Source: a candidate division WOR-1 bacterium RIFOXYB2_FULL_42_35
Lineage (GTDB): Bacteria; Margulisbacteria; WOR-1; O2-12-FULL-45-9
Length of the DNA stretch: 63,555 nucleotides
Direction of reading: 5' to 3'
Assembly: GCA_001771545.1 (NCBI GenBank)
Contig: MEUC01000008.1
Coordinates: forward strand, 1 to 63,555
Part shown: positions 25,862 to 34,922 of the stretch, piece by piece
Position numbering within the stretch: the stretch's first letter is position 1
Layout: every line of letters begins with the position of its first letter
Translations under genes and position numbers: made by a program
Notes under the pieces: model-generated
Database searches by the model: none
Told to the model about the DNA's origin: nothing
Seen by the model: only the letters and a program-made list of their open reading frames with translations

Positions 25862-25972
25862 CGCGTAGGCGACCCTCCCTGCCTGCTCGCCTCGCGGCGA
25901 AGCGGGCCGGCAGGCAAGGTTAGGGTCGCCATTACGACAAAAACAGCAGAGCCTAAGAGGCTCTGCTACGCG
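25862..25972. repeat. Compound MITE-like element with CGCGTAG/CTACGCG ends (contains palindrome copy B)
   Basis: About 111 bp bounded by CGCGTAG (25862-25868) and CTACGCG (25966-25972). The left part is an inverted repeat GGCGACCCT/AGGGTCGCC (25868-25876 and 25922-25930) around the same GC-rich core as copies A and C. The right part is the hairpin GCAGAGCCT-AAG-AGGCTCTGC (25946-25966). It contains no coding sequence. It lies between the glyA promoter and the YgiT-guaB3 promoter. Confidence 0.7.
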
Positions 25973-25985
25973 TTTTTAGGTCGGC

Positions 25986-26014
25986 TTGTAAAGAAGCTAT
26001 GTTTTCGCTATAAT
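25986..26014 (+). promoter_or_regulatory. Promoter for ygiT-like gene and guaB3
   Basis: TTGTAA (25986-25991) and TATAAT (26009-26014) are 17 bp apart, and the ATG follows 17 bp later. No ribosome-binding site is present, so the leader is predicted to be about 10 nt. Confidence 0.7.
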
Positions 26015-26031
26015 ATCTTTCTAATTAGCCC

Positions 26032-26259
26032 ATGGTAAACAATCAAAAAAACTGTCAGGCCTGCGGCGGAAAAGTAACCATTGAAAAGGTCAATCTTGAA
26101 GAATATGAAGAGGGAAAACTTTATTTGATGGAGAAAGTTCCGGCCTATGTTTGCCAGGATTGCGGCGAGATCTGGGTACCGGAAGAAATTATGCAGGAAT
26201 TTGAAAAGATGATTAGTTTGGCTCAAGCAAAAAAGACTAATAACAACAGAAAGGGGTAA
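26032..26259 (+). CDS. YgiT-type (MqsA N-terminal-like) zinc-finger protein
   Basis: A 75-aa protein with two CxxC knuckles (CQACGG and CQDCGE) spaced as in the zinc-binding N-terminal domain of YgiT/MqsA antitoxins, plus the strand VPAYVCQDCGEIWVP and a short helix. The helix-turn-helix half of MqsA is missing, and no MqsR or DUF4258 toxin lies next to it. It is the first gene of a transcript with the guaB-like gene, 3 bp upstream of it. It may therefore be a solitary antitoxin-like regulator or a small accessory protein. That role is inference. Confidence 0.8.
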   Translation: MVNNQKNCQACGGKVTIEKVNLEEYEEGKLYLMEKVPAYVCQDCGEIWVPEEIMQEFEKMISLAQAKKTNNNRKG

Positions 26260-26262
26260 ACA

Positions 26263-27423
26263 ATGGAAATCGTACTTGGTAAAGCAAAGAAAGCACGGAG
26301 GGTTTATGGCTTTGATGAAATTTCTTTGGTGCCGTCAATTGTTACGGTTAACCCTGACGACACCGATGTCTCTGTAGAGATTGGCGGTCGAAAACTGGAA
26401 GTTCCCATTCTTGCTTCTGCAATGGACGGAGTTGTTAGCCCAAAAATAGCTGCCCTAATGAGCCAGCTTGGTGGTCTGGGGGTTTTAAATTTAAATGGTG
26501 TTTGGACCCGCTACGAAGACGCCGAAAAAGTTCTGCAGCAAATCTCTAGCGTTAGCAAAGATGAATATGTTGCTTTAATGCAAAAGGTTTATCTTGAACC
26601 AATTAAGACGGAACTGGTCACCAAACGCATTAAAGAAATCAAAGCACTTGGCGGCATTGCAGCTGTTTCTTCTGTTCCCCAAGACGCCTTAGAACTTGGT
26701 CGGATTGCCAAAGAAGCCGGAGCTGATATTTTTGTTTTACAATCAACCGTTATTTCTACCAAACACAAATCAACAACTTCTGAAGCTTTAGATTTGAAAA
26801 AATTCTGCGAAGAAATAGAAATTCCGGTACTGGTTGGCAACTGTGTTACTTATGAAGTAGCCTTAACTTTAATGGGCACTGGAATTGCTGGTGTTTTAGT
26901 TGGGATCGGACCTGGTGCGGCTTGTACCTCAAGAGGAGTATTAGGGGTTGGTGTTCCCATGGCCACCGCAATTTCAGATTGTGCCGCAGCCCGTGATGCT
27001 TATTTTAAAGAAAACAATATTTATGTGCCAATTATTGCCGATGGCGGCATGGTTGTTGGCGGCGATATTTGTAAAGCCATTGCTTGCGGGGCTGATGCGG
27101 TAATGATCGGCTCACCGATTGCTAAATGCTCAGAATCACCAGGTGGAGATTATCACTGGGGCATGGCAACCCCATCTCCTACTCTACCACGCGGATCAAG
27201 AATTAAAGTTGGCACGATTGGCAGTCTAAAAGAAATTTTGGTTGGGCCAGCCAGATATGATGACGGCTCAATGAACTTTGTTGGGGCTTTAAGGACCTCT
27301 ATGGGAACCTTGGGCGCTCAAAATCTTAAAGAGATGCAACAAGTAGAAGTGGTGATCGCCCCTTCGATTCTAACCGAAGGAAAAGTTTACCAAAAAGCAC
27401 AGAGTTTGGGAATGTATAAGTAA
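26263..27423 (+). CDS. guaB3: GuaB3-type IMP dehydrogenase family protein
   Basis: A 386-aa TIM-barrel protein of the IMPDH/GMP-reductase family. It lacks the CBS pair of true GuaB (about 490 aa) and has the GuaB3 N-terminus (GKAKKARRVYGFDEISLVPS) and the loop GPGAACTSRGVLGVGVP with the catalytic cysteine C221. GuaB3 proteins are known from Cyanobacteria and Actinobacteria, and I recall a GMP-reductase-like role for a cyanobacterial one. GMP reduction back to IMP is therefore as likely as IMP oxidation. guaA follows one gene downstream, so this region governs guanine nucleotide balance. Confidence 0.88.
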   Translation: MEIVLGKAKKARRVYGFDEISLVPSIVTVNPDDTDVSVEIGGRKLEVPILASAMDGVVSPKIAALMSQLGGLGVLNLNGVWTRYEDAEKVLQQISSVSKDEYVALMQKVYLEPIKTELVTKRIKEIKALGGIAAVSSVPQDALELGRIAKEAGADIFVLQSTVISTKHKSTTSEALDLKKFCEEIEIPVLVGNCVTYEVALTLMGTGIAGVLVGIGPGAACTSRGVLGVGVPMATAISDCAAARDAYFKENNIYVPIIADGGMVVGGDICKAIACGADAVMIGSPIAKCSESPGGDYHWGMATPSPTLPRGSRIKVGTIGSLKEILVGPARYDDGSMNFVGALRTSMGTLGAQNLKEMQQVEVVIAPSILTEGKVYQKAQSLGMYK

Positions 27424-27464
27424 AAAGTCTGGCAGTCAGGAAGTCTTGCAGTCTGGTGGTTTTT

Positions 27465-28307
27465 TTAACTCCTCACTTTAAAATCAACGAATCCCAGTCT
27501 TTTACTACTAGAAGGATCTTTTAATAACAATTTATATTTGGAGCCGAGTCGGCAATCAGCAGTTATAACTCCATCTTCCCTGGTATGTATCTCAACATTC
27601 CTTGATCCTTGTTTTAACTCTAACCTCACTTCTTGATTTAAATTCAATCTAATCTCAACCCCACCCTGGGGCAATAATAATATTTTAACATTGCCTCCTA
27701 TCCCTTTAGATTCTGTAATCTGCGCATATCTTATTCTTGGTTCTTTGGCTACTTGTGACTGTGGGGTCTCAGGCAGTGGGGAAACGGTATCTGCTTCAAC
27801 AGATTTTTTGGACGGCCCGTAAGGTTTACTAGCAACAAAATTTATTCTTTTTGGCAAATGTTGAACCCAACCAGTTTCAGTCTTATCCAATGTTACAACT
27901 GCAACCTCATAAGAGACTCCGGCTTCCAAAGCAGCTTTACTAAAAATAAAACTCGCTGTGTTTTTTCCTGAACCCGAAAAAACAACTGCCTGTTCTTCAA
28001 GCTTTGCCCAAGTTTTATCCTCGCTTACTAAAAAAACACAAACGCCATCAATAGCTTCTCCCCATTCAAGTTCTATTTTTAAACCACGATCCGTTTCACA
28101 AACATTTATATTAGGATAAATATATTCTCCGTTCCTATAACCATTCTCGTATTTATAATGAAATTCAATCGGCTCCGCTATTCTAGGTTGAAGTAGAGAT
28201 TCTGTCTTTTTGGGCAGAGCAGATGACTCTGTGCTCTCAGGCGAACAAGGTCGTTCTCTAGGAGGAAATAATCTTCTATAAGTTTTACAAACCCAAGTTC
28301 CAGACAT
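27465..28307 (-). CDS. Hypothetical protein, beta-rich, proline-rich linker
   Basis: I do not recognise this 280-aa protein. The ATG at 28307 has AAGGA upstream; a longer TTG start at 28355 is less likely. After a basic start (WVCKTYRRLFPP) and a low-complexity linker, residues about 80-165 look like a beta-sandwich (ERGLKIELEW-type strands and SYEVAVVTLDKT), possibly fibronectin-like. A second linker (SPLPETPQSQ) leads to a C-terminal beta domain (VKILLLPQGGVEIRLNLNQEV). No signal peptide is visible. It is convergent with guaB3 and divergent from guaA. A scaffold or surface role is a guess. Confidence 0.6.
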   Translation of the reverse strand: MSGTWVCKTYRRLFPPRERPCSPESTESSALPKKTESLLQPRIAEPIEFHYKYENGYRNGEYIYPNINVCETDRGLKIELEWGEAIDGVCVFLVSEDKTWAKLEEQAVVFSGSGKNTASFIFSKAALEAGVSYEVAVVTLDKTETGWVQHLPKRINFVASKPYGPSKKSVEADTVSPLPETPQSQVAKEPRIRYAQITESKGIGGNVKILLLPQGGVEIRLNLNQEVRLELKQGSRNVEIHTREDGVITADCRLGSKYKLLLKDPSSSKRLGFVDFKVRS

Positions 28308-28346
28308 TGATAAATTATCCTTTTTTTCGTTCGTTTTTTTCGTTCG

Positions 28347-28375
28347 TTGACTCAAAGTAGCAAACTCGCTATAAT
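28347..28375 (+). promoter_or_regulatory. Promoter for guaA
   Basis: TTGACT (28347-28352) and a perfect TATAAT (28370-28375) are 17 bp apart. The leader to the ATG at 28423 is about 40 nt and contains a weak hairpin. I see no purine or guanidine riboswitch motif in it. Confidence 0.75.
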
Positions 28376-28422
28376 TGACTCACTTTACTTTCGGTAAAAG
28401 TTAGAAAGAATTTCACGTAATT

Positions 28423-29976
28423 ATGAAAAAACATGATCTAATCGTCGTCCTCGACTTCGGAGCCCAATACTCCCTTTTGATCGCCCGCCGGGTTCGTGAA
28501 TGCAATGTCTACTGCGAAGTTAAACCGTATGATACCTCTGTAGAAGAATTAAAAAAGATCGACTGCAAAGGAATAATTCTCTCTGGCGGACCCAATTCGG
28601 TCTATGATCAGGATGCCCCAAAAACAGATCCAGCCCTGTGGACCGCCGGCATCCCTATTCTTGGAATCTGCTACGGCACTCAACTTTTAGCCAAAGAATT
28701 AGGCGGGGAAGTTAAACAGGCTCAAAAAAGAGAATACGGTAAAGCCCTGCTTAAAATTGAGGACAAAACAGATTTATTTGCCGGTCTGGCCAATGAAATT
28801 CAATGTTGGATGAGTCATGGCGATCAAATCACCAAATTACCGGAAGATTTTAAATTTAAGGCCTGCACAGACAATTGTCAGGCTGCCGCTATCGGCTCTA
28901 AAGACAAGAATATTTATGGCGTTCAATTCCATCCCGAAGTTCTCCACACTCCCCAGGGCTTGGATATTATCAAAAACTTTCTCTATATCATCTGTCAGGT
29001 CAAACCAACCTGGACAACTAAAAACTTTGTTGAATATGCGGTTAACAAAGTTCAACAGGAAGTTGGTCAAGAAAAAGTTCTCCTCGGTCTTTCTGGCGGA
29101 GTTGATTCAACTACAGTTGCTGCCCTACTTAAAAAAGCTATCGGCGATCAGCTCACCTGTGTTTTTATCGACCAAGGATTTATGAGGAAAAATGAAGCTG
29201 CCAAAATTGTCGAATTATTTAATAAGCATTTTAAAATTCGCCTGATTCACGTTGATGCTCGAAAACGGTTTTTTGATAAATTAAAAGTGGTCACCGATCC
29301 GGAAGAAAAGCGAATGTTGATCGGCACAGAATTCATCAGAACCTTTGAAGAAGAAGCCAAAAAACTGGGGACTTTCCCCTTTTTAGCCCAAGGCACACTT
29401 TATCCGGATGTGATTGAATCCGCTTCCGGAACTACGGACACTGGCAAAAAAGCCGCTAGAATCAAAAGCCACCACAATGTTGGCGGCTTACCAAAGGATA
29501 TGAAATTCAAATTGGTTGAGCCTTTACGCAAACTCTTTAAAGATGAAGTTAGATCATTAGGCAAAGAATTAGAAGTTCCAGACGGCATCGTTAACCGGCA
29601 ACCATTTCCAGGTCCAGGACTAGCCATTAGAATTATCGGTGAAGTAACAGAAGAAAGGGTTAAGATCTTACAAGAAGTTGACGACATTGTTGTCACCGAA
29701 ATCAAAAATGCCGGTTTATATCGTGAAGTTTGGCAATCTTTTGCAGTTTTGTTGCCAATTCGAACTGTGGGTGTTATGGGCGATAAGAGAACTTATTTAA
29801 ACACTGTGGCCGTGCGAGCCGTTGCCTCCAAAGACGCCATGACTGCTGACTGGGCCAGGTTACCATATGATTTATTAGAAACCATCTCTACACGGATTGT
29901 TAATGAAGTTCCTGAGGTTAACCGAGTGGTTTACGACATCTCCTCAAAACCCCCCTCAACTATTGAGTGGGAGTAG
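28423..29976 (+). CDS. guaA: GMP synthase (glutamine-hydrolysing)
   Basis: Converts XMP to GMP using glutamine and ATP. It has a class I amidotransferase domain (1-190) with the nucleophile in GICYGTQ (C83) and QFHPEV histidine. An ATP-pyrophosphatase domain with [10 protein letters not shown] follows, and then a C-terminal dimerisation domain ([30 protein letters not shown]). The length of 517 aa is normal. It is monocistronic with its own promoter and lies close to the GuaB3 gene. Confidence 0.98.
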   Translation: MKKHDLIVVLDFGAQYSLLIARRVRECNVYCEVKPYDTSVEELKKIDCKGIILSGGPNSVYDQDAPKTDPALWTAGIPILGICYGTQLLAKELGGEVKQAQKREYGKALLKIEDKTDLFAGLANEIQCWMSHGDQITKLPEDFKFKACTDNCQAAAIGSKDKNIYGVQFHPEVLHTPQGLDIIKNFLYIICQVKPTWTTKNFVEYAVNKVQQEVGQEKVLLGLSGGVDSTTVAALLKKAIGDQLTCVFIDQGFMRKNEAAKIVELFNKHFKIRLIHVDARKRFFDKLKVVTDPEEKRMLIGTEFIRTFEEEAKKLGTFPFLAQGTLYPDVIESASGTTDTGKKAARIKSHHNVGGLPKDMKFKLVEPLRKLFKDEVRSLGKELEVPDGIVNRQPFPGPGLAIRIIGEVTEERVKILQEVDDIVVTEIKNAGLYREVWQSFAVLLPIRTVGVMGDKRTYLNTVAVRAVASKDAMTADWARLPYDLLETISTRIVNEVPEVNRVVYDISSKPPSTIEWE

Positions 29977-30100
29977 ACAAATAGAAGTTGGTTTCATGGT
30001 TCGGATGCCGGTATTGATGATAGAAACAGGAGATAGAAATTAGCTTCTCTGGCATCAACCATCTGCACCCAGCTTCCATACTGTCTTCCAAACCCAAATC
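29977..30100. other. Convergent intergenic region between guaA and mltG
   Basis: A 124-bp gap between converging genes. GATGCC near 30003 and GGCATC near 30050 could pair, but the loop is long and no T-run follows, so no terminator is claimed. Confidence 0.4.
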
Positions 30101-31180
30101 CTATTTTCTAACCTCAGCCCTGGCCTTTTGATGTTCAGCCCAAGTTTCAGAAAAAATGTGTGAGCCGTCAGATTTAGCCACAAAAAATAAATACTTGGTT
30201 TTCGCTGGATAGACTGCAGCTTTAATTGATTTAATCCCTGGATTACAAATTGGTCCTGGCGGCAAACCATAATTAAGATAAGTATTATAAGGTGATTTGA
30301 CCTTAAGCTGTTCCAAGTAAACTTTTGGCGTCGGATCGTTGAGAGCATATTTAATAGTCGGACATGATTCTAAAGGCATATAGATCTTCAAACGGTTATG
30401 ATAAACAGAGGAGATAATTGCCCTGTCTTCCGGCTTTTGCGCTTCTTTTTCAATAATAGAAGCTAGCGTCAAAATCTCATGTAAATTATATTTTGTTTCT
30501 TGTGCAGCTGTGCGCCAAAAAGGTAAAACCTGTTCTTCAAACCTGTTTAACATTCTTTCCACAACAACCTCATTGCTGGTGTCTTTAAGTAATAGATATG
30601 TATCGGGGTAAAGGTAGCCTTCTAACGACTCGGAAGGGATATACTTAAAAACCTCCCAATGCCTGTTGCGCAAATCTTCTTTAATGCCATTCTTAGCCAA
30701 AGACTGAAACTTAAGCCCATTACCAACTTGGTTTTTTTTCAAAATCTCGCCCATCTTATAAATGGAACTACCTTCAGGAAAAGTTACAGGCACCTGTTCT
30801 GGAGAGACAATCTCTCCCTTTTTCAGCTTTAATAAAATAATGATCAAGGGTTGTGAGGGAGAAAAGGCATATTTACCGGCCTGAATACGTTTACTAATCC
30901 CCAAAACCTTAGCTGCAAAGGCAAAACTACTGTGCTGCTTAATTACTTGGGAATCCTTTAAAATTTGTTGCACCATAGCCGTCGAAGCTCCTTTGGCTAT
31001 CGCAACTTCAATCAAAGAAGAATCATAAGGATTGGCTGCCTGAAGAAGGGAAATGGCGAACAAAAGAGATGAAATCCCAAGCGCCAAGATCAAAGCCACA
31101 AACAAGTTCCAAGATCCAAAGCCAAAGCTCAAAATTCTCGAAAATTTGATCTTTTCACTTTTATCTTTGATCTTATTCAT
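30101..31180 (-). CDS. mltG: Endolytic murein transglycosylase MltG
   Basis: Membrane-bound lytic transglycosylase that cuts nascent glycan strands. It has a cytosolic N-terminus, one membrane helix (about 24-48), a LysM-like region (FPEGSSIYKMGEIL) and the YceG catalytic domain with the glutamate in LASIIEKEAQKPEDR and the closing YGLPPGPICNPG. The basic start (NKIKDKSEKIKF) is encoded by the same type of AT-rich repetitive DNA that interrupts dxs and ispD. The ATG overlaps the ruvX stop by 4 bp; it is last in the dnaB-lptD-tmk-alaS-ruvX-mltG series. Confidence 0.95.
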   Translation of the reverse strand: MNKIKDKSEKIKFSRILSFGFGSWNLFVALILALGISSLLFAISLLQAANPYDSSLIEVAIAKGASTAMVQQILKDSQVIKQHSSFAFAAKVLGISKRIQAGKYAFSPSQPLIIILLKLKKGEIVSPEQVPVTFPEGSSIYKMGEILKKNQVGNGLKFQSLAKNGIKEDLRNRHWEVFKYIPSESLEGYLYPDTYLLLKDTSNEVVVERMLNRFEEQVLPFWRTAAQETKYNLHEILTLASIIEKEAQKPEDRAIISSVYHNRLKIYMPLESCPTIKYALNDPTPKVYLEQLKVKSPYNTYLNYGLPPGPICNPGIKSIKAAVYPAKTKYLFFVAKSDGSHIFSETWAEHQKARAEVRK

Positions 31181-31596
31181 GATCTCTTCGAGTCCAGATA
31201 CCCCTGCAACATATACGTCGCCGCAGACTTATCAATCACCTTTTTGCGTTTTTGCCGGGAAAGACCGGCCTCAATCAAAACTTTCTCGACCCCTGCCGTA
31301 GTTAATCGTTCATCCCAAGTAGTAATCTTTTGAGTAAATTTAGCTTTTAATATTTCAACAAATTCTAAAACCTTTTGCGCAGAAATCCCAATCTCTCCAC
31401 TCATTGTCTTGGGCAGGCCAACAACAATTTCCTCAACAGATTCATACTGCTGGATAATTTCCGCTAATTTAGAGAGGTCTTGATCCAGGTCATCAGAACG
31501 ATGAATAACCGTTACGGCTTGGGCAATCATACCAAGGGAATCTGAGACAGCAATCCCAATTCGCCTTGAACCATAATCAATTGCCAGTATGCGCAT
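31177..31596 (-). CDS. ruvX: RuvX/YqgF Holliday-junction resolvase-like nuclease
   Basis: A small RNase H-fold nuclease linked to pre-16S rRNA 5-prime processing and possible Holliday junction cleavage. It has RILAIDYGSRRIGIAVSD with the first catalytic aspartate, EEIVVGLPKTMSGE, TWDERLTT with the second acidic site, and DKSAATYMLQGYLD with the last aspartate. The ATG at 31596 lies inside the alaS end; a TTG five codons earlier is the open limit of the frame. About 139 aa, normal. Confidence 0.95.
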   Translation of the reverse strand: MRILAIDYGSRRIGIAVSDSLGMIAQAVTVIHRSDDLDQDLSKLAEIIQQYESVEEIVVGLPKTMSGEIGISAQKVLEFVEILKAKFTQKITTWDERLTTAGVEKVLIEAGLSRQKRKKVIDKSAATYMLQGYLDSKRS

Positions 31597-34300
31597 TATT
31601 GGGCAGGGCAAGTAGAGCTAAAACCTTGTCAAAGCCTGCTTTAATCTTAGCTGGGTCTTTGCCGCCTCCTTCAACTTTTTCATCCTTACCCCCACCCTTT
31701 CCACCAATCACCCGGGAAAAGACTTCGGCAACCAGCTTGGCAGAATAGCCCTTGCTAACCAAATCAGGAGTAACCGTAATTAAGAAAATAACTCGATTAG
31801 GCAGAGAAGTCGCTAAAACTAAAACACAAGATTTAGCCTGCCCCTTAATCGTATCGGAAATTTCTCGCAGCATCTGCATGTCATAATCTTTAAATTCTTT
31901 TAATAAAACCTTTACTTCTCCAAGCTCTATTATTTCAGCAAGGTACGTACCGGCCTCAGCAGAAACATTGGTTAGTTTTAGTTGCCGGATCTCCTTTTGT
32001 ACTTTCTGAATGCGTTCATTTAACCATTCGACTCTACCAGCCAAATGATCCAATAAGTTGCGGACATGTTTTGAATCGTGACGATCGAGCGCTTGATTAA
32101 GACTTTCAATCTCCCCTGTTTCGATTTCAAAAATATCTGTTTCTACAAACTTGGCATTACCCAACTTACCTTTTTCATGTTCAAGGTCACGATAAAAAAC
32201 TATTAGCTTGTCAATTGCTGTTTGATCAGCCTTAACTTGGGACAACAAAGAGCTTATTGCGACTTGGCCTGCCACGGCTTCAATCCGACGCAAACCGGCT
32301 CCCAAAGAACTCTCATTAACTATTCGGAAGAAATAAATATCCGCAGTTGAACGCACATGTGTACCGCCACAAAGCTCCAGACTATAATCGGCAATTTTAA
32401 GTACTCGGACTTTGTCTCCGTACTTTTCACCAAACAGAGCCATCGCCCCCATCTTAACCGCATCTTTGTAAGATTTGTTCAAAACTTCGACTTTTAAATG
32501 TTCTTTAATTTTCTTGTTGACCAGGTCTTCAACCTGAGCAAGTTCTTCCGGAGTAACCGCTGATATATGGGAGAAATCAAACCTTAATTTGTCCGGCCCA
32601 ACGTATGAGCCTGCTTGTTTAACATGCCCACCCAAAACCTCCTGCAAAGCTTTATGCAAAAGATGAGTGGCTGTATGATGAATAGAAATAGCCTGTCGCC
32701 TTACCTGGTCAACTGAAGCCTCAAGACTGGTATTTTCTTTAAGTCCAATAATATTTTTAACTTTATGAAGAATCACTTTTTTCGGTGTAATCAGAGTATC
32801 AACAACCTTAATTGTTCTTTCGCCATCATTCAACAGACCTGTATCACCAACCTGTCCACCACTTTCACCATAAAAAGGAGTCTTGTCTAAGATAACCAGG
32901 TCTTTCTCCTCAAAGACAGCCAAGACTTTGGCATTTTCCGCCGTCTGCTCATAACCATCAAACTTAGTCGGCTTAAAGCTATCTAAATTAATTCCAGCCA
33001 AATCTTTTTTAGCGTCAGAGCTGCCGGCACTCCTGGCCCTTTCTTTCTGCGCTTCCATGTTAGCAGCAAAGCCCTGCTCATCCAGGCTGAAGCCTTTTTC
33101 TAAGGCAATTTCCCTAGTTAGTTCAACTGGAAAACCGTAGGTATCATGCAATTTAAAAACCGCTTCACCGGGAATTTTTCTCTCCCCTTGATATTTATTC
33201 AGCAAATCATTAAAGAGGCTTAAGCCCTGCTCTAAAGTTTGAAAAAAGTTTTCCTCTTCTGTTTCAATAATCTGCAGAATAGACTTTTCTTTTTCTTTGA
33301 GCACAGGATAAACGGCTTTCATTTGCGCCACAACTTCTTGGGCCAATTTGAAGACGAAAGGTTCATTGAGCTCTAACATCTTGCCATGTCTAACGGCCCG
33401 ACGAATTAAACGCCGCAAGATATAACCGCGGCCAACATTAGCAGGAAAAACACCATCGCCAATTAAATGGGCAGTTGCTCGAGCATGATCAGCAATAATC
33501 CGTAAGGACTGTTGACTCGGGCTCTTTTGAGGAGAAAGCGCTTGAACCTTATTAATCAAGGGCACAAACAAATCGGTCTCAAAGTTTGAATCAACCCCCT
33601 GCATAATTGAGGCAATCCGTTCTAAGCCCATACCGGTATCAATATTCTTATTCTTTAAAGGGATTAACTCCCCTTTGTCATTGCGGTTAAACTCCATAAA
33701 AACCAGGTTCCAAACTTCTAAAAACCGATCACAATCACAACCAGGAGCACAGTCGGGTTTTCCGCAACCCAAACGAGGTCCTAGATCATAATAGATCTCC
33801 GAACAAGGACCACAAGGACCAGTTGGACCAGCAGCCCAAAAATTATTTTCTTCATCCAAACGCTTTATGTGATCTTCAGAGATTTTAATTTCATTAAGCC
33901 AAATATCATAAGCCTCATCATCTTTCTCATAGACAGCAATAAAAAGCTTTTCCTTGGGAAGCCCCAACTCACGGATTAAAAAGTCCCAAGCAAACTCAAT
34001 GGCTTCTTTCTTAAAATAGTCTCCAAAAGAAAAATTACCCAACATCTCAAAAAAAGTGTGATGGCGCAGGGTCTTGCCAACTTGCTCCACATCATTAGTG
34101 CGCAAACACTTCTGCACAGTCGTTGCCCTGGCAAAGTCAGCCTTTTCCTGACCAAGAAAGATCGGTTTAAACTGCAGCATCCCAGCTAAGGTCAAAAGAA
34201 CTGTCGGATCCTTTGGCACCAAAGAAGACCCTGGCAAGATTTTGTGACCTTTGCTCTCGAAGTATTTTAAGAACTTAGCTCTTATATCTGAACTTTTCAT
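31577..34300 (-). CDS. alaS: Alanine--tRNA ligase
   Basis: Class II synthetase charging tRNA-Ala, with post-transfer editing. The catalytic core begins SSDIRAKFLKYFESKGH. A zinc-like cysteine cluster (GPCGPCSE, then CGKPDCAPGCDCDRF) lies near 150-185, and the anticodon-independent helical domain follows. The editing domain has HHTATHLLH and LCGGTHV ligands, and a C-terminal DHHA1 region (LKEFKDYDMQMLREISDTI) is complete. The 907-aa length is slightly above the usual 870-880. It lies 11 bp after tmk. Confidence 0.98.
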   Translation of the reverse strand: MKSSDIRAKFLKYFESKGHKILPGSSLVPKDPTVLLTLAGMLQFKPIFLGQEKADFARATTVQKCLRTNDVEQVGKTLRHHTFFEMLGNFSFGDYFKKEAIEFAWDFLIRELGLPKEKLFIAVYEKDDEAYDIWLNEIKISEDHIKRLDEENNFWAAGPTGPCGPCSEIYYDLGPRLGCGKPDCAPGCDCDRFLEVWNLVFMEFNRNDKGELIPLKNKNIDTGMGLERIASIMQGVDSNFETDLFVPLINKVQALSPQKSPSQQSLRIIADHARATAHLIGDGVFPANVGRGYILRRLIRRAVRHGKMLELNEPFVFKLAQEVVAQMKAVYPVLKEKEKSILQIIETEEENFFQTLEQGLSLFNDLLNKYQGERKIPGEAVFKLHDTYGFPVELTREIALEKGFSLDEQGFAANMEAQKERARSAGSSDAKKDLAGINLDSFKPTKFDGYEQTAENAKVLAVFEEKDLVILDKTPFYGESGGQVGDTGLLNDGERTIKVVDTLITPKKVILHKVKNIIGLKENTSLEASVDQVRRQAISIHHTATHLLHKALQEVLGGHVKQAGSYVGPDKLRFDFSHISAVTPEELAQVEDLVNKKIKEHLKVEVLNKSYKDAVKMGAMALFGEKYGDKVRVLKIADYSLELCGGTHVRSTADIYFFRIVNESSLGAGLRRIEAVAGQVAISSLLSQVKADQTAIDKLIVFYRDLEHEKGKLGNAKFVETDIFEIETGEIESLNQALDRHDSKHVRNLLDHLAGRVEWLNERIQKVQKEIRQLKLTNVSAEAGTYLAEIIELGEVKVLLKEFKDYDMQMLREISDTIKGQAKSCVLVLATSLPNRVIFLITVTPDLVSKGYSAKLVAEVFSRVIGGKGGGKDEKVEGGGKDPAKIKAGFDKVLALLALPNNAHTGN

Positions 34301-34310
34301 ATTCCACTAA

Positions 34311-34919
34311 TTATAATATCTTTCCGACTATTTTTCGAATCTCTTTTTGGACAGCATCTAAATCATTCTTATCTGTATCAATAACTTTGACCCTGTTCTG
34401 ATCAGCCCGGGCAATTTCCAGATACTTGGCCCTCACCCGTTGATGAAAACTAATCTTTTCACTTTCAAAGCGGTCTTCCTTGCCCTTGGTACTCGCCCTT
34501 TTCAAGCCAACCTCTGGAGAAACATCTAAAAGAATTGTTAATTGCGGCACAAGCCCATCAGAAGAAATCATATTAACATAACGAACCAGATCCTCCGGCA
34601 GTCCCTGTCCACCAATCTGGTAAGCCAGAGTCGAATCGTTATAGCGGTCACAAAGAACAATTTTTCCCTGTTTAAGCGCCGGTAGAATCAATTTTCTGAC
34701 ATGCTCACTTCTGTCCGCCGCAAAAAGAAAAACCTCGCTCAACTTATCCAAAGACATCTCAGGAAAAAGCAGCAGCTCACGCATGTGCTGACCGAACTGA
34801 GTCCCACCCGGCTCATGAGTCAACAAGACCTTATGCCCCTTTTCCTCAAGGAATTCTTTTAATCTTTTCGCCTGCGTTGTCTTTCCACAGCCTTCTGGAC
34901 CTTCTAAAGTTATAAACAT
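34311..34919 (-). CDS. tmk: Thymidylate kinase
   Basis: Phosphorylates dTMP to dTDP. The P-loop EGPEGCGKTTQAKRL sits at 6-20, the DR motif appears in LCDRYNDSTLAYQ, and the lid region is KGKEDRFESE. The 202-aa length is standard. It begins 4 bp after lptD ends and runs into alaS. Confidence 0.97.
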   Translation of the reverse strand: MFITLEGPEGCGKTTQAKRLKEFLEEKGHKVLLTHEPGGTQFGQHMRELLLFPEMSLDKLSEVFLFAADRSEHVRKLILPALKQGKIVLCDRYNDSTLAYQIGGQGLPEDLVRYVNMISSDGLVPQLTILLDVSPEVGLKRASTKGKEDRFESEKISFHQRVRAKYLEIARADQNRVKVIDTDKNDLDAVQKEIRKIVGKIL

Positions 34920-34922
34920 TTC

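Noticed and set aside
26263..27423. Ordinary GuaB IMP dehydrogenase
   Set aside because: The CBS pair is absent, and the N-terminus and cysteine loop match the GuaB3 subfamily, whose activity may be different.
28376..28422. Purine or guanidine riboswitch in the guaA leader
   Set aside because: The leader is only about 40 nt, too short for those aptamers, and shows no conserved aptamer core.
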